DNA of 64,000 nt, taken from NCBI GenBank assembly GCA_023014365.1, contig JAEBUN010000002.1, forward strand, positions 3,348,001-3,412,000. Reading direction: 5' to 3'. The notes beneath the pieces are model-generated. The model was not told the origin of the DNA and made no database searches. It was given only the letters and a program-made list of their open reading frames with translations. Origin of the DNA: Lepiota brunneoincarnata (lineage: Eukaryota; Basidiomycota; Agaricomycetes; Agaricales; Agaricaceae). Below, in pieces: positions 1 to 10,734 of the stretch; position 1 is the first letter of the stretch; each line of letters opens with the position of its first letter. The translations under genes and the position numbers were made by a program.

Positions 1-80
1 GAGGGTGAGAGTGAGAGTGAGGGTACCGGGTTATCAGCAACCTAAGATATCGAATGAAATTAGAAGTAGTTTGTTTGGGG
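1..80 (-). pseudogene. Short DBR1 fragment at the window edge (copy 1 of 3)
   Basis: The stretch around positions 30-75 is nearly the same as 5,725-5,770 and 44,655-44,695. In the better-preserved copy at 44-46 kb, that sequence is the last-but-one intron of a lariat debranching enzyme gene and the start of its next exon. Only this intron/exon junction is kept, and similarity ends before position 100. It is a broken duplicate with no coding capacity. Confidence 0.5.
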
Positions 81-129
81 ACGTGCTCCATTTGGACGGC
101 TTCTCCTGGGTTTTCCACCTTCCCGAACA

Positions 130-400
130 ATGTCTTGCCAACCGACGCTAACAAAACGGAGTATCTGAGCATCCCTCGATGAACGCAATTGATAGGAGAA
201 AATCGAAGACAAGAGACCGTCACCACGCCAAGAAGCCGATTAACACATTCTCATTGGCGAAAGCCCTCCTCGAAGCCCGTGTGCATGAACTGTCCCAGAG
301 TGGAGATCTTTGAGAACTCACGTCTATTCACCATATTCCGAACTGCCATTGACTTGGGTTTCAGAGGTACGATGCGGTAAAAAGTAAAAAAGCGATCTGT
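130..400 (-). pseudogene. 5' fragment of an F-box gene (copy 1 of 3)
   Basis: Positions 155-200 resemble the start of the F-box gene near 49,045-49,090. Positions 225-330 resemble 49,405-49,510, which lies just upstream of that gene. The fragment therefore keeps upstream sequence and the first F-box codons, with the part in between deleted, and has lost the whole leucine-rich body. It shows that the F-box segment was duplicated along with its flank. Confidence 0.45.
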
Positions 401-479
401 AAGTTATGCTATCTGGTAGGAATTGTGTAACACTAGGCAGGCGGAGTTAGACTGTCGGTTACAATATACTTGACCGGAA

Positions 480-720
480 AAATAGGCTGAAGGAAAACAT
501 ACCATGCGATCGACAAGGCCCCGGCTGAAATTTCCAGACAACCCTCTGAAACCCATTATCGTGAGTTACCATCTGCACCGATGCCAATGCCCGCGGCACT
601 AGCACCCACTTTACCTGCCTCTGCCCCCTCCCGATTACCGATATTGCGGGCGCAGAGCGTGAGAGGAGTACAGTACTAATACGGTCAGATGACACTCGAA
701 GCCACCGACGAGAGACTGAA
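480..720 (-). pseudogene. Cyclin C fragment (copy 1 of 3)
   Basis: Read on the minus strand, positions 500-560 encode CLEISAGALSIAW followed by a GT donor. The corresponding piece of the cyclin copy at the right end reads LELSAGALQTAW before an intron. The upstream Gly/Ala-rich linker (about 580-640) is also shared with the copy at 61.9 kb. The exon carrying the second cyclin fold is missing, so this is a truncated duplicate. Confidence 0.5.
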
Positions 721-1785
721 ATTCCACCACCATGAGTTTGGAGTCATTGGCCGGGAAGTTCAAGACACTATACATACATGTCTTCTCTTAAGTCAAGTGT
801 TATAATTCAGACTTGTATGGAGGCCGAGGAATGGAACTGACGACCGGGGGCGTCCGTGCATGAGGGATGTTCCTGATGCGAACTAAGGATTCTTCGGCTT
901 TGGTTGTGCCGACATGCTACGATGGAGGTAGGAGGGTTTACTTCGCAATATAGGGTTTCGAGGTCAAATTAGCCGAAAAAGACAGTCATAATTGCGATGA
1001 GGCCTAACTTCCTGAGCCGAGTTTGTGGTGACTGGAAGAGATGGGTACGGTGCAGCTTGTGAGGCGTAGCTCAGGCAGAGCACAGAACATATGATTACCT
1101 TTCTCTGGAAAAATCTCTCCTCCTAACCATAATAACTACCATTTACACAAATGAATAGAACACACCATGCTCGCAGCTTTGGCGGGCCAAGATGTCGACA
1201 AAGCTATCTGTTGCTCGAGATGATTGAGTTTTTCTTTGGCTAATAAATGGATCGTCGACATCGCAGACGTTACCACAGCGCGCAAAACAGACGAAATTCG
1301 AGTTCAAAGTTGACGAGCTGAAGATGCGGAGTTCGATCGGACAAGGATCGGAGCGCCTGGCAGACAAGCCTACGTGATTGCCTATGTATTGGTAAAAAGA
1401 AAATAAGAGAGCAGACTTATGAGTGCGGTTATATCCTCGATGCGAGTTTGGACTGAGGTCTGATTTAGATACCCAGTGCTGCGTGCCGTGGGTGGTTTCC
1501 ACCCGAGTCCTATGTCAGGCTGTAGGATGACATGCCACAACCCACGATAAACCAACACGTCGTAGGACATGCAAGTCCTACCGTGCTGGTTTGGTCCTGA
1601 AGCTGGCTTCCCCATTGCCTCGCTTTATGTAAATAGTTGCTGGTCTCAATTTAACGGGCAGTGCTTTGTTTCCTCGATCATGATTGTGCGATTTGGCTTT
1701 GTGAGTGGATATAACCATTCGGGCAACGAGCGGAAAATGGAAATATGTGATATTAAATGGACCGAATGGCTCCCTTCTTGTATCG
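720..1785. other. Intergenic, no gene recognised
   Basis: The longest minus-strand frame (1,143-1,502) has no domain I recognise. Positions 1,640-1,790 match the 3' flank of GTPase copy 3 (about 55,215-55,330), so at least that part is duplicated 3' flanking sequence of the GTPase gene. I see nothing else here. Confidence 0.5.
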
Positions 1786-3808
1786 CTATGAAATGGCAGG
1801 GGCGCCACTAGGGTACGGGGGTGGCGTCTCTAAAAGAAAGAATTTGCGGATCCTCGCTCCTAGGCGCCTACGGGGAATACCGTAATCCTTTTCAACTGAA
1901 TCCCACTCAACCGCTTCCCGAGGCGGCTCAAGCCGTCGTTTGGTATCACCTGAAAAATCCTCCCCACCTACTTCCTCAAGTAGTTCAAACCGTCGTTTCA
2001 TGTCGCCTAAATCTTTCTCCACAGATTGAATGACTGCGGGGTCCGAGGTCGAGTTGCTACGCATCTGCTCGAAGTTCGCTTCAAGCAGCAGAATCGTCTT
2101 TTGGACTTGGCCTCTGAAGCTCCCGGACAAGGACAGGTTGGCGTACATCCGGACGAGTTCCGAAATCCCTTCGGCAATTTTGTGTAACTTCCTGTCCAAT
2201 CGAGCGATATCGTTGACAAGCAGGTTCGTTAGTCCTTCCTGTCTCTCTTTATCCGTCTGCGCGCTTTCGAATTTCCTTTTGGCCTCGATATCAATGGTGA
2301 CCTGTTGGTCATCCACCTCAACCCAAATGGAGCCAAGATGCCGGTGGAAGTCACGTGGATGACCACATTTGTTGCATGTAGTAACCGGCAGCAACGTGCG
2401 AACAAATGCACGGCAGCGCCAAAGTTTCTCGTGGCGGACGGAGAAAGGGAGGGAGCACGATTCGTGACAGTTGCTGAAGCACTTTCGGGCACTGCACAAG
2501 GTGTTGTGCTTGTTGGGCGTGGGTTGGATTCCGTAGATCTTGCGTGTGATTATACTCTCGTAGTTCTTGTACTGCTCCATTACCTGAATATTGTGGTACA
2601 CGGTAAAGGCTATTTCGCCTGAACAGAATAAAGAACTATTTACCTTCTCTGTTCCGTCTAACTCCTTTTCGATCACATTTAACTCTTGCTTCTTAGTTGC
2701 CGCTTCATCCATCGCCGCAAGCGCAGCAGTGATCTGCTTATCGATGTCCTGTGTTTGGTGATAGAGCTTTACGATAGATGTGGTAGGTTGAGGCTCAAGG
2801 GCATCAATCCAATTGAACATGCGTGCAAGCACATCCAGGGCCCCTGAGTGAGCCTTATCGACAGATGCCCCTGGGTCCTGCCGTGGGTCCGAATACGCGG
2901 GGGGGCCCGAGTTCTGTACCTTGTGAATTTTTTCTTGAAGAGCGACCGGATTATTGATGTGGAATTGTTGATTGTTACACAGTTCTTTTGGAAGCGATGT
3001 GTTGTCGAAGTTCACGTCCCATGGATTGGTCACGTTTGTGAAAAGAAAGACAATATTACTAGCGAGTGATTTGGGGAACATGGCGGAGAGCTTGGTCAGC
3101 GCGTAGTCTGTGGCGACCCCAAGACGGGCCACAGTGCCATTCGCAAGGATGATGACCGCATCGACGGTCGCAACTTCAGCGCTGATGGTCTCGGCGATGC
3201 TGGCCAAATGTGCCTTGTCCTGATGTAAACCGCGAGTATCTACAAGGCCTGGGGTGTCAAGGATGCGAATGGTCACGCCCTCGCTGTTGGCGAACTCGTA
3301 TAGCTTGGCCGACTTTGTTTGGCTACTGTTGGTGTTCCCACCAGCCTCGTTGGATTGGTCATGGAAACTCTGGTAATCATTCGGGCCATTTCCAGCACAG
3401 ACGTTCGCAAGCAGCTTCAACATGGCAGTTTTCCCAGCCCCAGTTTCACCTTTGCGACCCCCCTGAGTTTGTATCCGTTGTGATACCACGAGAGGTATGA
3501 CCTACCTACAAGTAAGATCGTGAACTCAACCTTCCCACTGATGCTCCGGATAATCCCTTTCCCCAGGTCCTCCGCGGTACTACAGGTTTAGGATTAATGA
3601 TTGTGGGGGAAAAGCGATACATATGGAATTTACTTCAATTTTTCCTGAATAACTGAGGTGTTCGACCCGATCTCGAAATCCCCCCTGTCATCCCCGCCAA
3701 CACCAGTCGCTAATGGTGATCAATCAAGCTCAAGGTCCAACGCAAACACAACTCCACACGAATATCAAACTCACCAATGCTCAAAATGTCGTCCCTGGGG
3801 ATTCCCAT
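1786..3808 (-). CDS. AIG1-like G-domain protein with Cys/His-rich and coiled-coil tail (copy 1)
   Basis: Five exons fit GT-AG borders: 3775-3808, 3634-3709, 3506-3579, 2644-3449 and 1786-2583, giving about 595 residues. Splicing exon 3 to exon 4 rebuilds FTILLVGETGAGKT, a canonical P-loop (G1, about residues 62-69). DTPGL (G3) lies near residue 126. A clear G4 (N/TKxD) is not visible; FTNVTN sits about there. The middle holds a Cys/His cluster (CSARKCFSNCHESC, then CNKCGHPRDFHRH) that could bind zinc. The tail is charged and coiled-coil-like, and ends in an extension absent from copies 2 and 3. All splice sites are shared by the three copies. Such GTPases are usually membrane- or defence-associated; the role here is unknown. 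The start ATG is the only one joining the conserved first exon. Confidence 0.75.
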
Positions 3809-3859
3809 CGTGTCTAGGACCCAAGCCAAAATAAATAGAATCTCAGCAAATCAGGGACC

Positions 3860-3866
3860 TTATATA
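3860..3866 (-). promoter_or_regulatory. TATA box of GTPase copy 1
   Basis: On the minus strand this reads TATATAAGG about 55 bp upstream of the start codon. The same box at the same distance precedes copy 2 (53,963-53,969) and copy 3 (57,348-57,354). Confidence 0.5.
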
Positions 3867-3889
3867 CCAAGTGGTTGTTCGTCTGTTGT

Positions 3890-5130
3890 GTAGAGCTAAA
3901 CGAGGTATAGTGTATCATACCGGGCGGCCTTCAGCGCTCATCACATATAAAAAGCCCCAGGGGATTCCCCATAGCCTTCCTGACGTATGGTGTTCACTCC
4001 TTGTTGTGGCACGCCTCATTGTATGTACATCGGTCGATCACTTATAAGCCTCAAACATGTTTTAGATTTCAGGCGCTTCCGAGGTTTTTCTTGGAAGAAC
4101 AGGCGCCCTGTGCTGCTTTGCAGATTCTACAACAAGAAGGACCCGTGCGATGCACTGAGACCACGGCTGCCATGGGCATCTTGATATGGTCATCAGTCGC
4201 CATAGGACAGGATCGCCACGGGACTTCCTCAGCTTCTGTCATGGAATCTTGCAGCACCTCAAGTACGCGGTGATCTCCGTGCTGATAGCGGAAGGAATAT
4301 AATCTAGAACTCGAAGCGCACAGTCGGTTTCGTCTATAAGCTAAAGAGAAGGAATCGTTTAGGAGGAGGACCAGCTTGAACACGGGCTGCTCGCACTCCT
4401 CCACGATCAAAGGGATCCCTCGTGGTGGAACACGCATGTGGCGGTTATTTCTGATTCGGTAGCTGGAGATCCACAGATAAGCCCTCTAGCGATCAAAGTA
4501 GGCGACTGCTCGGGGTTGGGCAAAGGGTTTGGTTAGCCGACCACTAGTCCATGGCGAAGGGCCACTGTAACAGTGAGCTGGTCGTCCTCAAAACCACATA
4601 GCCAATGACGTTCCGCAGCCAATGCAGTGACGTGATGAGGGCTGGAGCATGACAGTCGGAACCAACGCTCGACTACGAGGGAGCACGCGTACTACGCTCT
4701 GCCAGTGGGCTGGGAAGCATTGTGCTGCCCACGTTGCTCCCAACCCCTCAGGAACTGCAAGCGATCATCGGGAAGGTAGGAAGCTTGAGCCCCTGCCTAG
4801 GTTCAATGGCAACTCAGACCCCACAGGAGGAACTGAGGGGATGCACACACCATTATGGGTCTCATGTTTACTACTTAGCCTGCTTGAAGTTGCCGGAATC
4901 GCATAGCACCCAATCGTTGGGCTATTATTGTTAGACAGGGTTCTGGTATATATCTATCTTAGTACAATCGTATGTCCAGGGCCCGTCCTGGAGTGACACT
5001 TCCTGAGGATTAAAACAAAAACAATCACGATTAATGTAGGCGTCTGAAACATTACCGAGGAACAGGGCTCCCAAGCCTTTACGATATGTTCCCCATGTCA
5101 ACATTTTCAATCCTCTCAGACTTTCTTGTC
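3890..5130. repeat. Duplicated upstream spacer of the GTPase genes
   Basis: This spacer recurs upstream of copy 3 (about 57,380-58,640), and its first half recurs upstream of copy 2 (about 54,000-55,130). Small frames such as 4,069-4,437 (minus) have counterparts in all three, but I recognise no protein in them. The gene and its long upstream region were duplicated as one unit. Confidence 0.65.
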
Positions 5131-5560
5131 CCTGGTTGCACGGCGAGGGTTTCAGGCTCCGCATAGGCTGATTCTGCATTAACAGTCTATATTGTCAACA
5201 TCCATCAGATGGTTGTCGAAGAAGTGGCAGAATTTGAGCTTGCTCTTTAGGCGAAAAATCAGGGCCCAGATCGGAGAGTGAACCCACCCATGGACTGCTG
5301 ATGCTTTGATGCCCGGTGTTCCGAAGACGAATGAGAGACATGGATAATAGGAACGGTCATAGCGGACAAACGTCGCTCCATCCTGAATCTGCTGGGCCAG
5401 GGATATTGGAATAAGTAGCGATCTGTATGAATGCAATTATAATCAGTGAGGCAGCTCGAAACGACGTTCCAGCTGGGTCTGATCTGGGGATCACCCGTGG
5501 GATTCCGTGCCCTTGATGGCCCTTGCAATATTATCGGGGATGACCGGTGCATGGGGATTG
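5130..5560 (-). pseudogene. 3' fragment of a fungal multi-pass membrane protein gene
   Basis: Positions 5,190-5,350 closely match 58,850-59,045, the C-terminal coding part of the membrane protein gene on the right. The shared minus-strand peptide includes GFTLRSGP and HLMDVDN. The remaining exons are missing, so this is a 3' remnant. It lies behind GTPase copy 1 in the same order as the complete gene lies behind GTPase copy 3, which shows the two regions come from one duplication. Confidence 0.6.
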
Positions 5561-5689
5561 GGATGGGAGACCCAGCAAGTTGCTGTATCAGTACTGAACG
5601 GGTTGAAGATAGGCGGCAGATCGTGCATAAGCTGCATTGTTAGACCAACCATTGCCACGTCCTGCACATCACTGGTGCAGACATTTACT

Positions 5690-6061
5690 TGGGGAGAGGG
5701 CGGGGATGAGGAGGGTGTCGGGATATCGACAACCTTAGATATAGAATGAAACTAGAAATAGTTTGTGTAAGGGTGAGGTATTGCATACCTCTAAAAGTTG
5801 GCAGTTGGGGAGACATTTGCCAAGGGTGAGGAAGCGTGTTACTTGGAGTGTTGACACGGGGATCGGGGCTGCGGGCGCTTCAATACTGTCCTCTTCACCA
5901 TCCAACATGATCTCATCTGGATTTCGCTTCACCGAAGGTGGTGCTGGCGCATCTCCTTTCTTCCCTTTCCTCATATCTCCATCAATTTCATCGCCATTAT
6001 CCATCTTAATTTCGTCCGAATTCATCACATCCTGTAGTGGAATGTTGGTTCGGATAGTCAC
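5690..6061 (-). pseudogene. Lariat debranching enzyme fragment (copy 2 of 3)
   Basis: The minus frame reads DEIMLDGEEDSIEAP and then TRFLTLGKCLPNCQLLEV. It aligns with the acidic linker and the FLALDKCLPNRQFLEV motif of the copy at 44-46 kb, and the motif is typical of the DBR1 C-terminal half. The N-terminal metallophosphoesterase half is absent: similarity to the larger copy ends near 6,035. Key positions have drifted (LDKCLP is LGKCLP). It is a truncated duplicate. Confidence 0.7.
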
Positions 6062-6264
6062 ATGTAGTCACATCCTTTCTTGTCAGCTCTCTTGCCGGAA
6101 GATAATCGGTTTGCTGTTGATAGCACACCCAAATGGAGCTGGTAGATGGGGGCTAATTGAGGGTTATGTATTACTATGGTAGCTTCGTAGTTAGATTGCA
6201 GAATTAATAAAATGTGATTTACTGGTTGGTGGTTATTTGTTGGAGGTCGAAATGAACACGTCCA

Positions 6265-6552
6265 CTACAGGTACAGTATTTCTGGGGGCATGTTGAGGAT
6301 CAGGCCCAGAACTAGGCCCGGGGTAACCTGTTGAGCTTGGAAATGATGGGTTCCTTTGGTCTGGAACAAGCCAGCAAACCGGTGATTCATTTGGAGGTCT
6401 GGATGGCCAGTAAAACACTCCTGGGTCAATCCAAGGATAGCATCCTTGGTTCTAGTGTTGGGAGTTCCAAGTGTGCAAGCAATGGTTTGGATATCTTCTT
6501 TGGATTTGTAGGATAATAGTGGGCTATCAAAGATTGTCTCTGCAGCATCCAA
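6265..6552 (-). CDS. Small ORF with a SAP-like start, probably a gene fragment
   Basis: A 95-residue minus frame begins MDAAETIFDSPLLSYKSKED. It continues IQTIACTLGTPNTRTKDAIL, which has the helix-turn-helix rhythm of SAP-type DNA-binding motifs (K..D...IA..LG...TGTK...L). I do not recognise a full-length family. The frame has an ATG and a stop, but no intron or neighbour supports expression. It could be the N-terminal remnant of a transposon or host protein. Confidence 0.25.
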   Translation of the reverse strand: MDAAETIFDSPLLSYKSKEDIQTIACTLGTPNTRTKDAILGLTQECFTGHPDLQMNHRFAGLFQTKGTHHFQAQQVTPGLVLGLILNMPPEILYL

Positions 6553-7189
6553 ACATAGTGATCTGCTGGCTCTGGCTCAGCTCAAAAGCCCTGGCTTGAT
6601 GGGGCTTGGGCCTCCTCAACTTCCACTTGGCACCACAAATACCAGGCTGGGGTACCAAATTAGATAACACGGCTTGAACTAAGAGCCCTGTGGATTAATT
6701 ACCATGCAATAAATGGTATTTGAGGGCTGCTGTAACAGCCGATTTCCACCTGCTCAATCAGCAAAGCCTGGGGCTTTTGAAAAACGAAGCCAGGCCCAAA
6801 GCCCTTGCAAGCTGTCTAGCTAGGCCAGGCAAAGCCAGACCTTAGGAGGGCTTTATTCACACTTTCTCACTCAAGGATCCAAGGCCCAAAGTGAAGAATC
6901 AGTTAATAACAGTTAATAACCAGTGAATAAATAAGGTGTGAGTAATTTTCCTATTATTCGCACAACCCTATTCATCTACTCCTGTAACAGCTTTACTTTT
7001 CCTTACTGCCCTCCGATTCCCATCTGCCCAATCTTTTGGAATTCGGCTCGGCGGCGTTCTGGGCCCTCCGCACCCTTCCGATATTGTCCCGACCCCAGGA
7101 AGATCTCCCTATTTAAATTGGTCCAAAGTAGTAGCTGACTTATACTGTTATACAGGGGGACCTCTAACACTTCGCAAGGAATCGGGGCA

Positions 7190-7870
7190 AGCATACCCTA
7201 CCCTATCTCACCATGTCTCGGCTACAATCAGTTTCAGCGCATCACAGTTTTGATTACCCAGAGTCTTTTTGGACCCACCAACAGAGAGTATATATGTGAT
7301 AAGATCTTCAGCTGCTTTTTGGCACAACACCCTCTTTTCCCCCCAAACATCTGTATCCAATAGTTCAGTGTGCCCCGTCGGCATGCCAATTGACAACTAA
7401 ACCCAAAAGGTACTTGTGCATGGATGAGCGCTCGTGTTTATTGATTGGAAATCCAACAGCAGGATCATCGATCACACGTTTGAAAGATGTCAGTAGGTAT
7501 GGGCTGGACTATTTCTGTTCCCAGTGGTTTTTATTGATGATGTGATGAAGATAGGAGGTTGAAACAAGCGCAAAGATCGACTAATTTGCGGACCAACCCC
7601 CTCAGGTCGCAGGCTGGGAAGGCAACACGACCCGCCTCGAACGGCGGAGATCAATCCCACCTCGTGGTCGAGTGGGCCAAAACGACCTGCCGCTGCACAT
7701 GCGAATGAGCCTTGTACACCACCGGATATGAGTTTGCTCAATAAAAAACTGGAGAAGCTGGAAAGGAGGCAAAACAACAAGTGTGTGATTTGCTGACCAA
7801 TAATACACAAAGTTCGCAACTGAGGCAGAGTATGTGCCCAGTACGCTCTTCAGACGCAGGATCCTCATCA
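7190..7870 (-). pseudogene. Unknown gene piece next to the Sos7-like copy 1
   Basis: Minus-strand frames include a stretch reading VLCQKAAEDLITYILSVGGS, also present at 39,224-39,463 in the second arm. It is coding-like and conserved between the arms, but I recognise no domain and frames switch more than once. It may be the 3' part of the Sos7-like transcription unit or a separate gene. Function is unknown. Confidence 0.3.
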
Positions 7871-7899
7871 CATATTAACACATATCTTCCTCCCGATGT

Positions 7900-9140
7900 T
7901 GTACAGTAAAATATCATGCACTACTTATTATGGTGGCACAAGCCAACTCACACCTGCCCTTGCAAATACCGCCCCTATTAGTCCATGCACATCGTTGGTC
8001 TGGATGTGTGCGTCAATCAGCTTGTTGAAATCATCCTTAATCCCCGAAACCTCCGCCACTGCCAATTTCCAGGTATCAGGAAGGAATATGAGCAGTGATA
8101 GTGACCTGCTCTGTCAGGCCTCAATGTGTACGAGAGCCGGAGCTCGTTGTCAAAAACAGATTCGTACTTCGGTCATACTGGTGCAAAGCGCGGTGTAGGG
8201 TAATTGAGGCCATGAACATGGATGACCATAAATCAGCCCAATGACCAAGCATTCGTGTTAGCAGACAAACCCACCAGTCATATAGAGGCGCCATCCTGTG
8301 GATCGTCCTCTTCCACATTGGCGTCCTTGGCTAGTTTCTCCGTTTCTGCACGCTCTGCTCGCATGTTCTCCAATACAATGTTGCCAGCTTTAAGCTTGTC
8401 CCTTGCATCTTTCAGTTGCCTTCTGACAACCTCAACTTGGTCACTGAGCTCTTGCATCTCTGTCACCTGATCTGCTGAGCTTTTGACCGGCTGCTGCAAT
8501 CGTCAAACGGGGGTAGGGGTGTGTTTGTCGGAGGCAGTGTAAGGGCTAATCGGGCGTCGGTAATCTTTTGAGCAAGTGTTGTTGCTTTGTCCATGGCCAT
8601 CGTGGTCTTGGTGTAGTCCTCTTCGACAGGGGGTGCGAGGGTGCGGATATTGCGATGCATTTCCGTTAGGACCACCTCTGCCTCCTTAAGCTTGGCCTTC
8701 TTCTCTACATTTACTGGCACTCAACTCTTTCACATCTTCAGCAGTCATGATCGGAGCATCATCGATGTTGCTGACAATTGATTGACATAGCGATTCTTTG
8801 CGTTCTGCTTCGAGGTATTGGAACTTGAGTTTTCGTAAGAATTGCTGTGTGGGGCGATATAAGTATCAGCACCTGCAGCCACAGAGTCAAGTCCCTGCAC
8901 CGTTTGCGCAACCAGATGAGCAGTGATGATAGCCGGATCCTTGTTCTCCAGTTTCCTTAAAGTCGATGCCAGCTTCGTCGGGTTCGAGTTTGTTGAAATA
9001 GGTTGGGTTCTGGACGAGTCTCAGCTTGGAAATGGCCTGATCGAGACATGTTTTAATGTCGTTGGATGTTTTGAAGAGCTGTTCCTGTTCTTATTGAAAT
9101 TCCAGGGATGGGCTGTTCATGGTATCTTGGTGGACGAGCA
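7900..9140 (-). pseudogene. Sos7-like kinetochore coiled-coil protein, decayed copy 1
   Basis: Minus-strand fragments in order read: LFKTSNDIKTCLDQAIS, an acidic stretch, ITAHLVAQTVQGLDS, KFQYLEQ-type sequence (in the other arm FLRKLKFQYLEQNAK), DVKELS, then a long coiled coil (MQELSDQVEVVRRQLKD, LENMRAERAETEKLAKD), and a globular tail starting APLYDWW. This order resembles fungal Sos7/Kre28-type kinetochore proteins, which link Spc7/KNL1 to the outer kinetochore. The family call is from memory and moderate. At least three frame breaks (near 8,500, 8,720 and 8,850) show it is not functional as sequenced. Confidence 0.45.
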
Positions 9141-9189
9141 TCAAACGCGTTGGGAGCATGACCACTGACATGCAATCACCTGATCGATT

Positions 9190-9864
9190 ATCAGTCACAT
9201 TTTATGATTAAATTCGGCAGAATGGCTTGGTGAAATCTCTGGGACCTGAAAAAATATGGGGATGAACTGGTAATAAATGTAGCTCTCCCAGGGACACCTA
9301 GAGAGGAGTGTTAACCGAAAAAGACACGGTAAGCTCACAGGAGACGCGTCGGGAGCCCTTAAGTTTATCCAGCCCTCCCTCCTCTCCCATTCTTCACTGC
9401 TCCAAGTGCCATTAAACCCTCGCCCGGCACAGTAGAGCCAAATGCAGTGGCAGTTGGGGCCGACTGTCACTGGTTGTTCCAGGGTCACCCAAGCTCAAGC
9501 GCTGACTCTGACATAATTGCGCTGTCCAACAGTCCTTTCGAGACTTTTCCAAGAAAACACACTGCGTGAGGCTCCCTTCTGCTGTGCTGGCAGGTTGCCC
9601 ACCTTTCTGTTTGTATACAAGCGCAGCACAAGAGCAAGCCCAATTTGGTTTGTCTCAGTCCCCGAAGGGCTATCACTCCTGTTACCCATCCTACAACCCT
9701 CAACCCCCCACCAGTACTACATCCATATACATGACACACTATGGTGCACAAGGCATGGAGTTTCATGCTTTCTGGAGCACCCTAACTCAATCACTCAATT
9801 TCCCAAGAATCAATGAATTGGTTGAGTGCCTCTCATCACCTACTCATGGTGAGTGAGGAAAGTT
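9190..9864 (+). pseudogene. 5' part of an unknown Gln/Pro-rich gene, copy 1
   Basis: The plus frame reads QAQFGLSQSPKGYHSCYPS and NPQPP, like a low-complexity Gln/Tyr/Pro-rich region. The same text stands at 41,560-41,650, where the gene continues further. It is divergent from the Sos7-like gene in both arms, so the two may share a promoter. Here an 85-bp insertion interrupts it and homology ends at 9,864. No domain recognised. Confidence 0.35.
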
Positions 9865-9985
9865 ACAATTGTATATTCCTTTCTCCTATTGACTACAAAG
9901 CCCTCTATTAAAATTCTACCACCTGCCCTGCCAATGTGTCAGCCAGCTTCACTTGTACCACTTTGTAGTCTGTTTCTGAAGAGAC

Positions 9986-10238
9986 TAATGGAAATGGGGA
10001 AACTGGGGGAAAAAGGGAAGGTAGAATGAATTAGAATGCTAGTGCCCTTTGCAGGGCTTAAGTACATGCTCGGTATCTTACAAGCTGGTCTAAGCTTATA
10101 ATAACTAATTGTCCAACCCCTCCATGATGACGGCATGGAGGGATTCATTGTGAGTCATTGTAGCTCTGACTCTTGAGCCACTGGTCATCTTTGACCAGTG
10201 AAAGGAGATGACAATACATGAATTGTCATTTTCCTCCA
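9986..10238 (-). repeat. Copia 3' LTR
   Basis: 253 bp, same length as the partner at 38,479-38,731. On the minus strand it starts TGGAGG and ends CCATTA. Confidence 0.9.
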
Positions 10239-10308
10239 CTCCCCCTCAATTTGTGTACCTTTAAACCAAGTGCCATTGCAAAGTGTTTTGCCTTTGCTGT
10301 TGGCAGGG
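10239..10308 (-). pseudogene. Tail of copia RNase H and polypurine tract
   Basis: The minus strand encodes PTAKAKHFAMALGL, the usual end of copia polyproteins (TKAL P.AK..HFA..LGL). It joins the ADTLTKAL at 32,265-32,300 once element A is taken out. The purine tract next to the LTR primes plus-strand DNA. Confidence 0.75.
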
Positions 10309-10696
10309 TGTTACCTGGGTTAGGGGTTTGCTCTTGAGTAGCACGGGGTTCGACACAGGATGTCTATACAGACTTAGTCCTGTCCTACTGGGCATGACTT
10401 AGAGACGATGGAGCACTATAGTCCAGCCGGTTTAAGGGCAAAGAGGTATAGGAGGCAAGAACTGTATAACACTAAGATAAGGATACAAAGGTATTGTACT
10501 GTATCCTTATATACTTCTAAGTGTGGCTGTACTCCTACTATAATAGTTCGGACCAGAGTAACTATGAGTCAGAGATAAGAAAACATGAGGTGCATACTAA
10601 GAATAGTCCTTCTGATGTACACTACTGATGGTTTCATAGTGACATGGGAATGTAAACTAAAAGTAACCTGTCCTTCTGATGAGGTTTCTGATAACA
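10309..10696 (-). repeat. Element A LTR, left (3')
   Basis: 388 bp, starting TGTTAC and ending ATAACA on the plus strand. It is near identical to 31,875-32,264. Confidence 0.9.
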
Positions 10697-10734
10697 TTAG
10701 ATCCGTTTCTAGAGCTTGTTTTCCATACAACTCG

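Larger units (their letters stand above)
6655..9864. repeat. Left arm of a direct segmental duplication (partner 38,780-41,705)
   Basis: Long stretches are shared in the same order and orientation with 38,780-41,705. The shared content is a noncoding AT-rich lead, an unknown coding piece, the Sos7-like gene and the start of a plus-strand gene. This arm carries two insertions the other lacks: about 120 bp near 6,730-6,850 and about 85 bp near 9,735-9,821. The second has inverted ends (ACTCAAT.../...GGTTGAGT), like a very small foldback element. Confidence 0.75.

Noticed and set aside
1143..1502. 119-residue minus-strand ORF as a gene
   Set aside because: Cys and Ser rich, but without a known pattern, duplicate copy or splice context.
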